Origin: Stemphylium vesicarium | Lineage: Eukaryota; Ascomycota; Dothideomycetes; Pleosporales; Pleosporaceae | DNA: 64,000 nucleotides | Assembly (NCBI GenBank): GCA_004380135.1 | Contig: QXCR01000012.1 | Location: 276,314 to 340,313 of the forward strand | Direction: 5' to 3' | Shown here: positions 31,461 to 44,329 of the stretch, piece by piece | How the letters are laid out: every line of letters starts with the position of its first letter | Position numbering within the stretch: position 1 is the stretch's first letter | Program-made: the position numbers and the translations under genes | The notes under the pieces: generated by a model | Seen by the model: the letters and a program-made list of their open reading frames with translations, nothing else | Told to the model about the DNA's origin: nothing | Databases searched by the model: none

Positions 31461-34400
31461 TCACAAGTTGACGACGCGAGTATCGTCGTTGAGAAACTGG
31501 CGGCGATACCTAGCAATCTCCACGGCAATACCGTTTGGATCTTTGATATTCTTCTGGCGCAGCTCCTTCAACACGCCGCGGAGACCGTCGTTCCAGCGCT
31601 GCTTCTCCTCGGATGTCTTGCCGGGATTCGCGGTTCCGAGCTGGACAAGCAGCTTATCACCTATATGGAAAAACCTAGTCAGTCTGCGTACAATGGAGGG
31701 GCGAAAAATAATAATCAACGCAAGTGGTAGAAACTCCTTTTCTTAAACAACGCACCGGTGATAGTAGCGTCCCTGAAATGCTGATCGGGGCATTCAGGGT
31801 CATTGCAAGCGCCACCTGCTGACTCGTATTGGCAGAATGGCTTCACGGGGTCTATCTGGTGGCTGAAGGTCAGGGACAGGAAGCCACCAGATACATCTTG
31901 TGCATAGCTTGGGTGATAGCGGTAGGACTTGAACATGCGAAGTGGGCTTTGATACGGGGTGAACTTGGCCGGCTCATCCTTTTCTTCAGATACGGGCGCC
32001 TATTTCACATTAACGAAGTCTCGCAAGAGATGATTTGATGTGACCTACTTGTTCCGCAGCGACCGCGGCCGGCGCCGTCATTGGCTGCAATTCAGGTGCT
32101 AAATCATCAGCAATGTTAGTGTTCTGATGTGACGAGTTGTTGGCCGAGATCGTGTTTTCCACTTCGGAGCCAAAAGTGGACTCGTCATCAGAGTCAGAAT
32201 CACCCGAACTGTCGTCAGAAGACGTTGCAATGTCCATTGCACCGTCATCTACTTCAGCCTGCGCAGCATGCGGAAGATTATCTGGCGAAGCGATCTCCTC
32301 GGTTTGAGCATCCGGCATGTCTTGATCAACATCGGGTGGTTCGTACGCTTCCTCCTCATCTTCTGTAGACATCTGCGATGTTGCTCCAGAGGGTGCGACT
32401 TCGGGTTGAGTCTTCTGGATATCTTCTGTTGGCACTTCTGCGACAACCACGTGCTCCTCTGGATCGTATTCCGGCTCATACTCTTCCTCTTCCTCTTCCT
32501 CGCCATCTTCGCCTTCAGAAACGGACATTTCGACCTCCCCTTCTTCTGACGGAGAAGGTGTAGCGGCGGGCTGAGTTACCGGTTGAGACGTGGGGAGGCC
32601 TGTGGCAGCCACACCAGGGCTGGCATCGAGACTTTCTTCAGCCAGAGGCTGGGGGCTATAGTGGTCCTTATCGACATCTCCATTCAGAGAAGCAACTGGA
32701 CTATGGGAATCGGATGCGATGGGACCATTCGTAGCTGTCACCTCCATGTTGGAGCTTGACTGCGGTTCCTTTCGCTCAGCTACATTAGCGACGCCATCCA
32801 CGCTTTGGGATTGGGGCTGAGGTTGAGATGCACTCTGTCCAAGACCGGGAAGCGTGGCATGTCTCTCGGGAAGCTGGCTTGAGGCTGGCAGCGGAACAGA
32901 AAAGATTGCCTTTTCATTTTCGACTGCACTTGAACTTGAGGCTTCCAAGGATGATTGCACGGTTCCAGAAGGATCGTTCTCGGTGGTTTGAGGAGCAGAA
33001 TCGGCCTGTTGAGACGGCGCATTGAAATCCGGGGACTGTTCGCGCTCGATCTCGTCTTTCTTGGCACGAAGTTCTGCATGAGACATGCCCTCAGTATCGA
33101 CACCAAGACTCTCCAACTCCTGCGTCAACTGCTCCTTGTCTCTTGCAATCTTCTCGTTTTGCGCGGCCAACTGCTCCATTTCCTTGGTCAGTTGAGCCAT
33201 TCTGTTTGCATTGCTGGCAATCTCTGCATCCAGAGTAGGCAGTCTAGACTGGATCTCAGCTCGCCGTTGTCGCGCGTTGTCTTGACCAGGATTAATACTA
33301 GACCGAGCTGACTCGGCGAGAGTATGGCGAACCGGTATCGGGGATGATTGTGCAGACTCCATCATTGGTGCATGGCTTTGAGGCAATACTGGCGTCGAGG
33401 GTTTCTGGGCAGAAGGTGAAGAGGCCGCAGCAGCAGATGCTAACCTATCCCTCTCTCGCTTTTCAGCAAGCTTCTTCTTAAGCGTCTCCCGCATAGCAAC
33501 GAGTTGCTTCTCCTTATCCACTAGTTCCTTTTCACGCGCAACTGTGGTAGGCGTCTGCGCACCAGGCGCGCTAACAGGAGCAGCCGAAGTTGTGGATCCA
33601 GCTTGTGAGAAAGTAAGCAGATTTTCGGGATTTTGACGCGGTGTTTGAGCGGGTTCGGGGGCTGGTGGATCGTCCTCGATGTCCATATCGCTGCCGTTCG
33701 ACTCGTCCTCGCTGACCTCTATTATCATGGAATCATCCTCTAGATGGGAATGAGGAGACTGGCCCAAAGGCCTAGTGTAAGGTGTGGTGGATTCACGGGA
33801 TGCGGACACATCGTTCTTCGGGGTAGGCGGTTTTTGGGATGCGAGAGGAGCTGTGGTGCTGGGAACTGGAGTATTGTTCATGAACAAGCCAGGAATGCCA
33901 GAGAAAGACGGCATGTAGCTTTGGTTCGTGGGGGTAATGAAACCACTTGTCGCTGGTCCTGCAGCATTGCTCTGCTCTGCCCGCTGTGGAACACCATTGT
34001 TGGTTCCGCCAGGGGCCTTTTGCCTCGCCTTGATTGCCTCTAACCGCTGCTTGATCAGCTCCGTATTCCGAGCCCTCTGCTCGTCAGTCACAGGCGGCTT
34101 AGCCGTGGGCGTGGCGACGGGCTGAGGAGTTTTGGTAGTCGGCGCCGGAGTTATGGGCTTGGCGGGCGCCGTCTGCTGCGACGGGCTGGCTGGTTTGGAC
34201 GAACCGGCTTGTTTCGCAGCCCTGGCGGCTTGGAGGCGTGCTACGTAGTCTTTGCGGTCGACAGGGCCGGTTGGTGAGGCGGCGGATTTGGCCGAAGGCG
34301 CGGGGTTGACACTCGTCTTGATGGCGGGTAGCGTGTTCTGTTTTGAGGTGGCCACTGGTTGAACGGCTGGCGCATGTGAGGTAGCGCCGTTGGTCTTGGG

Positions 34401-35240
34401 GGGCAAAATGAGTGCGGGCTCGGAAGGCAGGTTGACGCTTTGATAGAGGCCTCTCAGCAACTCGGCATCAAGCTTCTCATCCGCTAGAGTACGATATGGG
34501 ATGTTGTTGCTGTGGAGGAGCTTGACAAACTGTCTGGCCGACTCGCGATCCTGCTGTAGCCTGTCTTGCAGCGTGACACGACTTTCCTCGTGCTGGGCTT
34601 GGACATGGTCGTTGTGGCTGCTGTACCGCCCGGCAGAGGTAGGGTAGGGACCGCCATTGGCCCTGACTGGGGGCGGTGGCTGCGATGTGGCATCGCCCTC
34701 ACTTAGTTCGCCGTCCTCGCGGTCGCTGTCCATGATATCCTGTATGCGTTCGATGGTGGGCGCGGGCATGGGCGCGGGTGCTGGAGGTTGAGAGTGCGCG
34801 TGTGCGGGGCGATGGGGGAACGGCGGCGGGAAGTGCGCAGGCATGGGAGGATTCTGCGGGGTCTGAGGAAGCGACGGTGGAGGAAAGCCCATGGCAGGAA
34901 AGGGCGGCGGGGGCAGGTTGGGTGGAGGGAAGGTGCCATTCTGGAATAGGGCCCACAGATTGGCGTCGGGGGGTAACTGCGGCGGCCAGGCAGCTGCGCA
35001 TTGTGTTAGTACATGGGTAGCCGCAAGCGCGAAGCATTCATCGAGGTCAAGAGACTTACGCGCTGGAAATGGCGGTTGTTGGCTGTTTTGCGCATACGAA
35101 GTGAAGTTGATGCCCGGCAGCTGCTGCAGAGGGGGTGCGCCGCCTTGCTCTTCGGGCTGCGCAGGCCGAGGCTGATGCATCTGCGGAGGCGGGTGGCCGT
35201 GTTGGAAGCCGTAGTACGGCTGCGAATAGTTGTTCGCCAT
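31461..35240 (-). CDS. red1: Red1-like zinc-finger protein (zf-C3H1), nuclear RNA surveillance
   Basis: Exons 35060-35240, 32049-34993, 31756-31999 and 31461-31660 encode 1,189 residues. Most of the protein is low-complexity: a Pro/Gln-rich N-terminus, basic and Ala-rich segments, a coiled coil near the middle (AKKDEIEREQ and preceding heptads) and long acidic Ser/Asp/Glu stretches. The C-terminal block PLRMFKSYRYHP, GGFLSLTFSHQIDP and the zinc cluster C-x8-C-x4-C-x3-H (CQYESAGGACNDPECPDQH) match the zf-C3H1 domain of S. pombe Red1 and animal ZFC3H1, scaffold of the Mtl1 complex that feeds transcripts to the nuclear exosome. The first intron is a multiple of three without stops, so it hides inside one open frame. 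Divergent from the myosin gene. Confidence 0.8.
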
Positions 35241-35871
35241 ATCCAAAAGCAGCAGCGACTGACTGGAGCTCTACCTAGGTACGCGTCTCTTACCACGGCT
35301 GCACTTAGCGTCAACGCATGAGGCGGCCGGTACGACGGGAAGGAGGTATATGGATGGGCTGGCGAGGGAGATATCACTGGCGATAGCGACGGGGACGATT
35401 TGCGCTGATGGCAGGGCGTGTCGAGGCGGTTCGTTCAGGTGTTGCTGAGACGATGCATGAGCGCATGCACTTTGTCTGGACAATCAATCTTCAATTTCGC
35501 GACCCGGCCGGGGCTACTGCAGCCAGCACGTGATGCCGAGCCGCTCCCCGGCCCGCGAGTCAGCGATGCGCTTGGCCCAATCACTCGACGGCTAAGCGCC
35601 CGCCATCTGTGGCGCTCGTGTGGCGTCGACTGTGGCTCGTTGCTAGGGGCAAGGCGCTGTCATTGTTTACCACGGGCGGTAGCGCATGCAGCCGTCAGTC
35701 TGCATGCCTATCTACTAACCACCAACTTCACCTGGGGGCAGACCGTGCGTCTTCGCAATAATTTTTTGCTCTGCATCCTGCATCCTCCATTCAGCACCCT
35801 GGCTTCATACGATGTTAGGCACATAACGCTGTCGTACTCGCCGCCATTTCACCACCGACGACGACTCCACC
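35241..35871. promoter_or_regulatory. Divergent promoter between Red1-like and myosin II genes
   Basis: 631 bases between two divergent start codons, GC-rich with stop-free stretches in several frames because of composition. No TATA box stands out. Shared or bidirectional control is possible but not shown. Confidence 0.4.
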
Positions 35872-38800
35872 ATGAGCGCGCCTGCGCCCAATGGCCGCCC
35901 CTTCGCGCGCACCTCGCGCAACAGCCCTTTTGCCAGGAACCACTCCATATCCTCGCCTGGCTATAACCCCTCAAATCGTCCTAATTCCGCTCTCGTATCG
36001 TCACCACTCGCCGATATCGATACCAGCATGGGACACCTGCGCAACCGCTCCCTCACCAACCTCAGCAGTCCCGCCCTCGGCCGCAGCGACTCGCGATTAC
36101 GCTCCAATTCACATCGAAACAGCACCCCCGTCGGCACATTTGCTCCTCAGTTCATATCAGAAGACGACAATGAGGCCCCGCGCTTGGGCGGCATCGTAGA
36201 GGGCGAGAACGACTTCTCCGGCAAGCGATATGTCTGGCTTAGGGATCCCGACACGGCTTTCGTCCGGGGATGGGTTGTGGACAATCTGCCTGAAGGGAGG
36301 ATATTGGTACAATGTGACAATGGAACCCAACAAGAAGTCGATGCAGACGCCATCGACAAAGTCAATCCCGCCAAATTCGACAAGGCCGACGACATGGCAG
36401 AACTCACACATCTCAACGAGCCCTCAGTCATCCATAACTTACACATGCGTTATCAAGCAGACCTGATATACGTACGTTGTGCCCATGTTCTGAATCTGTG
36501 TCCCTGCTAATTTCTCTTAGACCTATTCGGGCTTGTTCTTGGTCACCGTCAATCCATACTGCCCGCTGCCCATCTACTCAAGAGAGTACATCAACATGTA
36601 CCGAGGGCGGAGCAGGGAGGAGACCAAACCACATATCTTCGCCATGGCCGACCATGCCTTCCGGAACCTGATCGAGGAAGGCACCAACCAGAGTATTCTC
36701 GTAACGTGAGTTTGCATGCTGTTCAGATTGAACCCGGCTAATATCTTATAGGGGAGAATCTGGTGCTGGTAAGACTGAGAATACCAAGAAGGTCATCCAG
36801 TACCTGGCCGCAGTCGCCAACTCAGATACCCCACGCGGCAAGTCCGGGGGACGCAACCTCTCCAATCTCTCCGAGCAAATCCTACGTGCCAATCCCATCC
36901 TCGAAGCCTTCGGAAACGCGCAAACGGTGCGGAATAACAACTCTTCCCGTTTCGGAAAGTTCATCAGAATCGAGTTCTCAAGGGCTGGTCAGATTGCAGG
37001 CGCATACATTGACTGGTATCTATTGGAAAAGTCCAGGGTCGTGCGCCTCAACTCCAACGAGCGCAACTACCATGTTTTCTATCAACTGCTGCGCGGTGCT
37101 GATAGCAAGATGAAGCAAGATTTCTTTCTGGACAACAAGGATACCGAGGATTTCGATTATACCAAGCACGGAAATGATGTCATTTCCGGCGTATCGGACC
37201 CTGACGAGTGGAACGGATTGATTGAGGCTTTCCACATCATGGGCTTCAGCGACAAGGAGCAATCGGCCATTCTGAAGACAGTTGCGGCAGTCTTGCATCT
37301 GGGAAACATTCGTGCTGTCAAGGAGAGTCGGCGAGCAGACCAAGCCACACTGAATCTCGCAGCTGAACAACATGCCCAAATTGTTGCGCAGTTACTTGGC
37401 ATCTCCGCCGAGGACTTCATCAAAGCGCTGCTACATCCTCGTGTGAAGGCCGGCAGAGAGTGGGTTGAGAAGGTCCAGACACCAGAGCAGGTCAACCTCT
37501 CAATTGACGCACTTGCCAAGGGTATCTACGAGCGTGGATTCGGCGACCTCGTTGATCGCATCAATCGTCAGCTGGACCAAACTGGCGGCGGAGGAGACGA
37601 TTCACACTTTATTGGTGTCCTCGATATTGCTGGTTTCGAAATCTTCGATGAGAACAGCTTCGAACAGCTGTGTATCAACTACACCAACGAGAAACTGCAG
37701 CAATTCTTCAACCACCACATGTTCGTCCTAGAACAAGAGGAATACGCTCGCGAGCAGATAGAATGGAAGTTCATCGATTTTGGTCGCGATCTCCAGCCCA
37801 CCATCGATCTTATCGAGCTACCAAACCCCATCGGAATCTTTTCCTGCTTAGACGAGGACTGTGTCATGCCCAAAGCGACCGATAAGAGCTTCACAGAGAA
37901 ATTGCATTCTTTGTGGGACCGCAAGAGCACCAAGTACAAGCGGTCACTCCTGACACAAGGCTTTGTTCTTACCCACTACGCAGCTGAAGTCGAATACTCA
38001 ACGGAAAACTGGCTAGAAAAGAACAAGGATCCATTGAACGATAACGTTACGCGCCTTCTGGCGGCTTCTACCGATAAGCAGGTTGCCAATCTCTTCCTAG
38101 ACTGCGCTGATGCGGATGATGAAATGGGCGGGACTCGCAGTCGTGTAAAGAAGGGTCTCTTCCGAACAGTAGCCCAGCGCCACAAGGAACAACTATCGAC
38201 GCTGATGACCCAACTCCATTCCACACACCCTCATTTCGTCCGTTGCATCTTGCCAAACCACAAGAAGCGACCAAAGCAATTCAGCGCACCTCTCGTGCTG
38301 GACCAACTGCGCTGTAACGGTGTCCTGGAGGGTATTCGTATCGCGCGTACTGGTTTCCCTAACCGCCTACCTTTTGTAGAATTCCGCCAAAGATACGAGG
38401 TGCTTTGCAGAGATCTTCCCAAGGGCTACCTGGAAGGTCAGGTCGCGGCAAGCATGATCCTTGATAAACTCAACCTTGACCGTTCACTCTATCGTGTGGG
38501 TATCACTAAAGTCTTCTTTAGGGCTGGTGTTCTTGCCGAATTAGAAGACCAGCGAGATGCGCTTATTCGAGATATCATGATCCGCTTTCAATCTGTAGCC
38601 CGTGGTTTCGTTCAACGTCGTCTGGCTCACAAGCGCCTCTATCGGGCCGAAGCTACTCGGATTATCCAGCGAAATTTCCAGGTCTACCTTGACATGCAGG
38701 CTAATCCATGGTGGAGACTCTTTGCCCGCATGAGGCCTATGCTCGGAGCAACGCGCCAGGCAGCTGAAGTCAAGAAGCGCGACGAGATGATCCAACAACT

Positions 38801-41800
38801 CGAAGAGAGGATGCAACAAGAGGCAGCCGAAAAGCAACGAGTTGAAGATGAGCGGAGACGCGCGGAAATGGACATTCAACGCATCCAGAAGACCCTGGAG
38901 AGTGAACGTGCGCTTGCTTTGGACAAGGAAGAGATCTTTAAGCGCCTCCAATTGCGCGAGACAGAGCTGTCCGAGAAGCTAGCTGGAGCTATAGAAGACC
39001 AAGACCAGCTCGAGGATCAACTAGACGCTCTCATGGATGCGAAAAAGAGGACCGAAGAGGAGGCCGAGCATCTACGCGGAGAGCTTGAGCAAGCTGGAGA
39101 GATCATTAGTAGGCTTGAACATGAGGCGCAAGACTTGGAAAACCAGAGTGTTCGGCTAGAGAACCAGATCAAAGAGTTGGAGATCGCTAGGACACAGCGA
39201 ACCGAGGCGGAAGAGATGCTGAGCCAGGAGGTCAAGATGCTGAAGAGCCACCTGAGCCTGAAAGAGCGAAAACTCCAGGACTTGGAAGCAAAGCTCCTGA
39301 AGACGGATCAGGATCTCGACATCAAGCTGGCAGCTTCGGTGAAGGAGGTACAAGCAGGCAAGAAGCAAATCAAGGATCTCCTCGACGAAAACCGGCAGAT
39401 ACGTCAGCAGATCGCGGACCTGTCTTCCACATCTACCAGCTACGAAGACCTTATCAGACGTAAGGAAAGCGAGCTGGCGATCTTGAAGACCGATCTCAAG
39501 AACTACGAAAACGACCGCCGCTTATTCGACGACGAGAAGCGGACGTTGGCCTCCAAGCATGATGATCTCCAGAGCCGCCTCCGCGAAGCCAATGCGGAAC
39601 TAGACGCCGTCCGCTCACAGAAGCAGCAGTTGGAACGAGAAGCTGCTGACGCGAAGCGCCTTCTTGAAGAGAAGATCTCCGAGGATGCTGAGTATAGTGA
39701 GGGTCGCAAACTCTTAGAAGAGCAGCTTGAGACCCTCAAGGGTGAGCTCTTCGCTGTACAAAAGGAACTCAGCCGGGAGAGACAGTCTCGCGATGACGTT
39801 GAGATGCTGGGAGAGCACAAATACGACACACTGAAGCGGGACTACGACGCGCTGAACGAGTCGAAGATCACGATTGAGAAGGAGATGTACGCTCAGCAAG
39901 ACGTGCTACGAAGGGCGAACGAAACACGCACGGCCCATGAGAAGGAGCGAAAAGAGTACCAAACTGAACTTCGCAGTCTTCGTGAGAAGTATCTGCAGCT
40001 AGAAGAGCAGAAACTGGACGCAGACGCTGAAGCAGAACGTGCCCAGTCAAGGTTAGCTGTAGAACGGCAGGCCATTCAACAACGTGAGATTGAAGCCAAG
40101 GATCAGCAACTCGATCAACTGGAGGCGGAGCGCGACGATCTAGCTGAGCAGGTTCACAACTTGACGCAGATGCTTGCCGACTCTGATTCGTTCAAGGAGC
40201 GTAACGACCAACAGAAGGAGCGCCTTGAACGTGAAATCGTCACGATCAAGGGACGTCTTACGGCATCCGAGAATGACAATCGCGCGCTCCTCAACAAGCT
40301 TCAACAGAAGAACTTGGACATTGCTCGGACCAATTCACGAGCTGGCGACACACATCGGGTCAAGATCACTCAGCTGACACATGAGAAGTCCAAGATTGAG
40401 GAGGATAACAAGCGCCTTTATCGCCAACTCGAGGACGCACAACTCACTATTGCGTCCTTGGAGAAGCAAAAGGAGAAGTTGTCTCTGAGCCTCGAAGACT
40501 TGAACCACGAGATTGCACGAGAGCACAAGACCAGCCGCAATGCAGAGAAGGTGTCGTCAACCGTCAACATACAGCTCGCCGACGTCAACCGCAAGTTAGA
40601 GACTGAGCGGCAACTACGTACCCAGGCTCAAGCAAATACTCGCGCTGTTCAAACATCTCTCGACAACACGAATAGCGAACTAGAAGAATGTCACCGACAA
40701 CTCGTACTCCTTCGCAAGGTGTTCGACCCAGAAGCTGCTGATGTATCCATCACGTACGAAGCCGCGAAGCCAGATATCGCTAAAACTGTCGATATTGCTG
40801 AGCGCCTTGAGTCTGCTAACCAAGCTTTGCGCGTAGCAGCAGAGCGCTATTCACGTGCCGAAGCCCAACTCGACGAGTTGCGAGAGAGGCACGAGGGTGA
40901 ACTCAACGACATGGATGCTCGCCATGCCAACTCGAAGCGGGCACTATTAGAGGAGATGAACAGCAGCCAAGTCAACCAAGCTAATGCTCGTGGCACGCCA
41001 ACACACAACCGCAAGGACAGCGAGAACCGTCGACCATTCTCGATCACAAACACTCCCACGAACCAGCGACACATGAGCAATGCGACTCACGATTCCGCCC
41101 GCTCCGACAAGACCGTTGACACTATCACATTCAACAATCGCATGGATATGGCTGCCGAGCTTGAACAGATGCAAAACCAGTTGCAGATGTCAGAGATGCA
41201 GAACAAGCATCTTCGAAGCCAGCTCGAACGCCCTGTCAGCCGGAACGACTGGCAGGAAGAGAGTCCGTCCATTCGACGCGTGCAAAAGCTGGAGCGTGAA
41301 AACTATCGTCTGCATGATATGCTCGATGATTCAGCAACCAAAGTGTCCGCACTTGAACACAGCCTCCGTTCTGGCCAGCTCTCTTACCAGGAGGTTCAGA
41401 CGAAATCCCATGAGCAGCTGTTTGAGCTATTGACGTCGCAGGAACAGTCACGCAAGTCTGTCGTACAGGCTCACAACAACGCTATCAACGAGCTTGCTGA
41501 CGCGAAGACTGCTTTCGACGACATCAAGCAAGCGAAGGTATCTCTGGAGACTGAGCTTCGCGAAATGCAGATCGAATTGGAGGATATCACAAATGAACGA
41601 GAACAAGAGTATGCCAACCACAACCAGCTTCTCCAAGAGTTTGCCGATCTTCAAATTCGTCTGGACAACGAGACATCAACCCTAGTCGATGTGCAATCAA
41701 GCTTAAACCTATACAAGAGCAGAGCGGATGAATACTTCAGCAAGCTCGAGCAGGCAGAGATCGCTGTGTTGAGAGCCTCTCGTGCAGAGCAATTCGCAAG

Positions 41801-43312
41801 GACACAAGCACGAGAAGCTGAAGATCAATGCGCGACGATCATGGCTGAGCGAAAAGAGATGGATGGTATGGTCGAGGATTTGCAACGAACTGTGCAACGG
41901 TACGACGAACGCGTAGAGGATCTCTCAACAGATCTAGAGACTGCTCTGCAAGCCAAGAAACGGCTTCAGAACGAGCTTGAAGATTACAGAAGCCAGCACG
42001 CCCACGATGTTGAGGATAGCGAAAGTTCGCTAGAGCAGACACGAAAGAAGTACCAGACCGAGCTCCTTACGCTCACTCAGGAAATCGACCAGGAACGCGA
42101 GAACATTATCCATGTACGCGAAGAAAATGGACGTTTGCGCGAAGAGATTGAGGAGTTGAGAAATAAGTGGGACGACGAGCTTCTCAACTCGTCAACTTGG
42201 GCAAAGGAGAAGAGCCGTCTCGAGATGACCCTTCAAACCATCTCTAACTCGCGTGACGAGGCCGCCAATGCGCACAACGAGGCGCAGTCCAAGATCGTCA
42301 GCCTGCTGTCACAGGTTCGCACGCTCCGCACGAACGTCGACGACCTTGCGGCAGAACGCGACTCCGCCATTGAGGAGAAGAGGCGCCTTGAGTCTCGTCT
42401 ACAAGAGGCTGCGGACGCACTGGATGACCTTTCTCGTTCAGAGTCTCCCGCTATGCGCAACGCCGCTGCTTACGATCGCGATCTGCTAGAGCTCAAATCT
42501 GGACTGGCACAGCAAGAAGACATTACTGCCGCTGCGGTCGGAAAGATGCGCCGTGCAGAGGCTCTCGCACAAGAGCTACAGAAGGACATTGTCGCTGAAA
42601 GAGAAGCAAACGTCAAGCTTCACAAAGACAAGGCTGCTGTTGAGAAGGGTCTGAAGGACCTCCAACTTCGTCTTGTGGATCTTGAGACGAAGGGCTACAG
42701 TGGCTCAGCCGGCAAGGACGTGCGGTTCCTCCATGGCCGCATCCAAGAGGTATGCTGATCAAAATTGATACACCTATGTTTTCAAACAGTGCTAACATCT
42801 TCCTCTAGCTCGAAAAGGCTCTCGAAGATAGCGAATCGACCCGTCTTTCCGAATCTCGCAGTGTGCGTAACGTAGACCGAACAGTCAAGGATTTGCAAAC
42901 GCAAATCGAGCGTCGCGACAAGCAGAATGCCTCTGTCATGGAGGACCTCAACAAGTCTCGCGACAAGATTTCCAATCTTCTCGCCACAATCGACGACTTA
43001 CAGTCCTCGGACTCAACTAACCAGCTCGCCGCTAAGCGCGCCGAGCGTGAACTCCGCGAGGAACGAGAGAAGAGTTTGCGTCTCGAGAGAGAACTCGAAG
43101 GCTGGAAGAACCTTCGTGTCGAACGCCGCAGCGTCCTTGGCGTTCCTGCGGCGCCGGGTAGCGAAGCCGGCGACAACCGTTCCAGGAGAGGTAGCTCGAT
43201 CGGCCTGCTGATGGGCGAGATGGGCGAAGTAGCTCCAGGAGACAAGGGCAAGTTTGGCGGCAGTCTGCGATCCGGTCTGCGACGTGTCAGCGGCTCAAAG
43301 GGTTTTTTGTAG
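35872..43312 (+). CDS. myoB: Class II myosin heavy chain (MyoB/Myo2)
   Basis: Conventional two-headed myosin that drives contractile actin rings and septation. Exons 35872-36471, 36521-36705, 36752-42749 and 42809-43312 encode 2,428 residues, typical for filamentous fungi and longer than animal myosin II. A Ser/Asn/Arg-rich N-tail and an SH3-like domain (KRYVWLRDPDTAFVRGWVV) precede the motor. GESGAGKT is the P-loop (263-270), split by intron 2. NNNSSRFGKF is switch I and DIAGFEIF switch II; FVRCILPNHKK and LRCNGVLEGIRI lie near SH1/SH2. An IQ region (about 865-915, IMIRFQSVARGFVQRRL) leads into about 1,400 residues of heptad coiled coil broken by short linkers, and a Ser/Arg/Gly-rich tail. 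The stop lies directly after a T6 run; see the following entry. Confidence 0.95.
43303..43309 (+). other. Slippery-type heptamer T TTT TTG at the myosin stop codon
   Basis: The last two sense codons are TTT TTG, preceded by a T, then TAG. This matches the X-XXY-YYZ pattern of -1 frameshift sites. A shift by -1, or one extra T in the run, opens a frame of 129 further codons ending at 43698. It may equally be a homopolymer sequencing error. Confidence 0.4.
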
Positions 43313-43698
43313 TGGATGGGATCTCCGAGGGGCGGGGAGCATGGAGGTCCCGGTATCCTTTACTGAAGCTGAGTCCGCCGATTGAAGAAGAAGAGGACTC
43401 AGCAACGAGAGTTGTTGTTGGTAACCATGGTGATGGAGGTAACAATGGGAAGAGCGAGGTTGTCGAAAAAGTGGTATTGGATCCTGATGAGTTCACCAAG
43501 TTGGCGGACGCTATTGTCGGGAAAACTACTATTACTACAAACAACGACGGCACACCTCGTGCACAAGAGATGGATTTTGAGATTACGGATGATGACGAGA
43601 GTGCGGTTGGTGATGATAGCGATAGCGCGGTTGGCGGTACTGGGCTCAAGAGGAGGAGGACTATCCGGGTCATCATCAGGTCCAGGGCGTTTTTGTAG
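43309..43698 (+). other. Protein-like -1-frame extension after myosin II
   Basis: Open from 43309 in the -1 frame. Its translation has ordinary protein composition: PIEEEEDSATRVVV, then a Gly/Asn segment, VEKVVLDPDEFTKLADAIVG, an acidic Asp/Ser stretch and a basic end RSRAFL. That end resembles the zero-frame end SKGFL. There is no ATG near its start, so it is unlikely to be an independent gene. Candidates are an extended myosin tail reached by frameshift, a tail lost by a one-base deletion, or a base-call error. Confidence 0.35.
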
Positions 43699-44329
43699 CG
43701 TTTCTTATGCACCTGAGGTCTACGTTGGAGGCGGGGTTGTTTGTTATGACCGTTTTGGGTTGATGGTTTACTTGTTTTCAGATCCCCCCCCCCCTGCAAG
43801 GCGTTTTTCCAGCGTGTGGTTCTTTCTGATATCCAAGGAACTTTGGGAATCTTTTGGCTTGGCCGACTGTGTTGCGCCTCTCCGAAGGGATTTAACATAT
43901 ATACGATGCATGGTTTATACTTACTTTTAATTCACTACCACTACTACTATAGTCATGTTCCTTTACTGAAATTTGTGTAACGAGACATGCGATGATTCTT
44001 TGAGTGCTTGCCGTGACCGTCTTGATAGTTTATTTGGTAAGATAACCCGCATTATTCAAGCATCATATGGGATAGTAGCTCGCACAAGAAAGAGGTTGCA
44101 TAAGTTCTATAAAGCTGCTCGAGACATGCAAAAGAGTATAACTTGAGTGAAAAAGTGAACCAAAAAACCAACAACATCAAATAATGTCAAAGACAATGGG
44201 CGAAGAAGACGCAATCGAAGAAGAAAAAAGACTCCCTCCAAATAAACCACACACGAACATCTCCACATCCCTTCCCCCTCTACCAAATCCCCCATCATAC
44301 CACTCAGCCAGAAGCCTAGAAAGAATCAC
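43699..44329. other. Convergent region downstream of the myosin gene
   Basis: 631 bases, AT-richer, with an 11-C run at 43784-43794. The longest open frame here is a shadow of the -1-frame stretch. No gene seen. Confidence 0.35.

Noticed and set aside
36927..42758. Myosin start at a Met inside the motor domain
   Set aside because: The conserved P-loop and SH3-like domain lie in upstream exons that splice cleanly in frame.
43784..43794. 11-C run after the myosin gene as a regulatory element
   Set aside because: A simple homopolymer without context; noted only as a possible sequencing weak spot.
43382..43930. 182-codon plus-strand open frame behind myosin
   Set aside because: It overlaps the more protein-like -1-frame extension, is rich in Met/Val/Arg shadow codons and starts without context.
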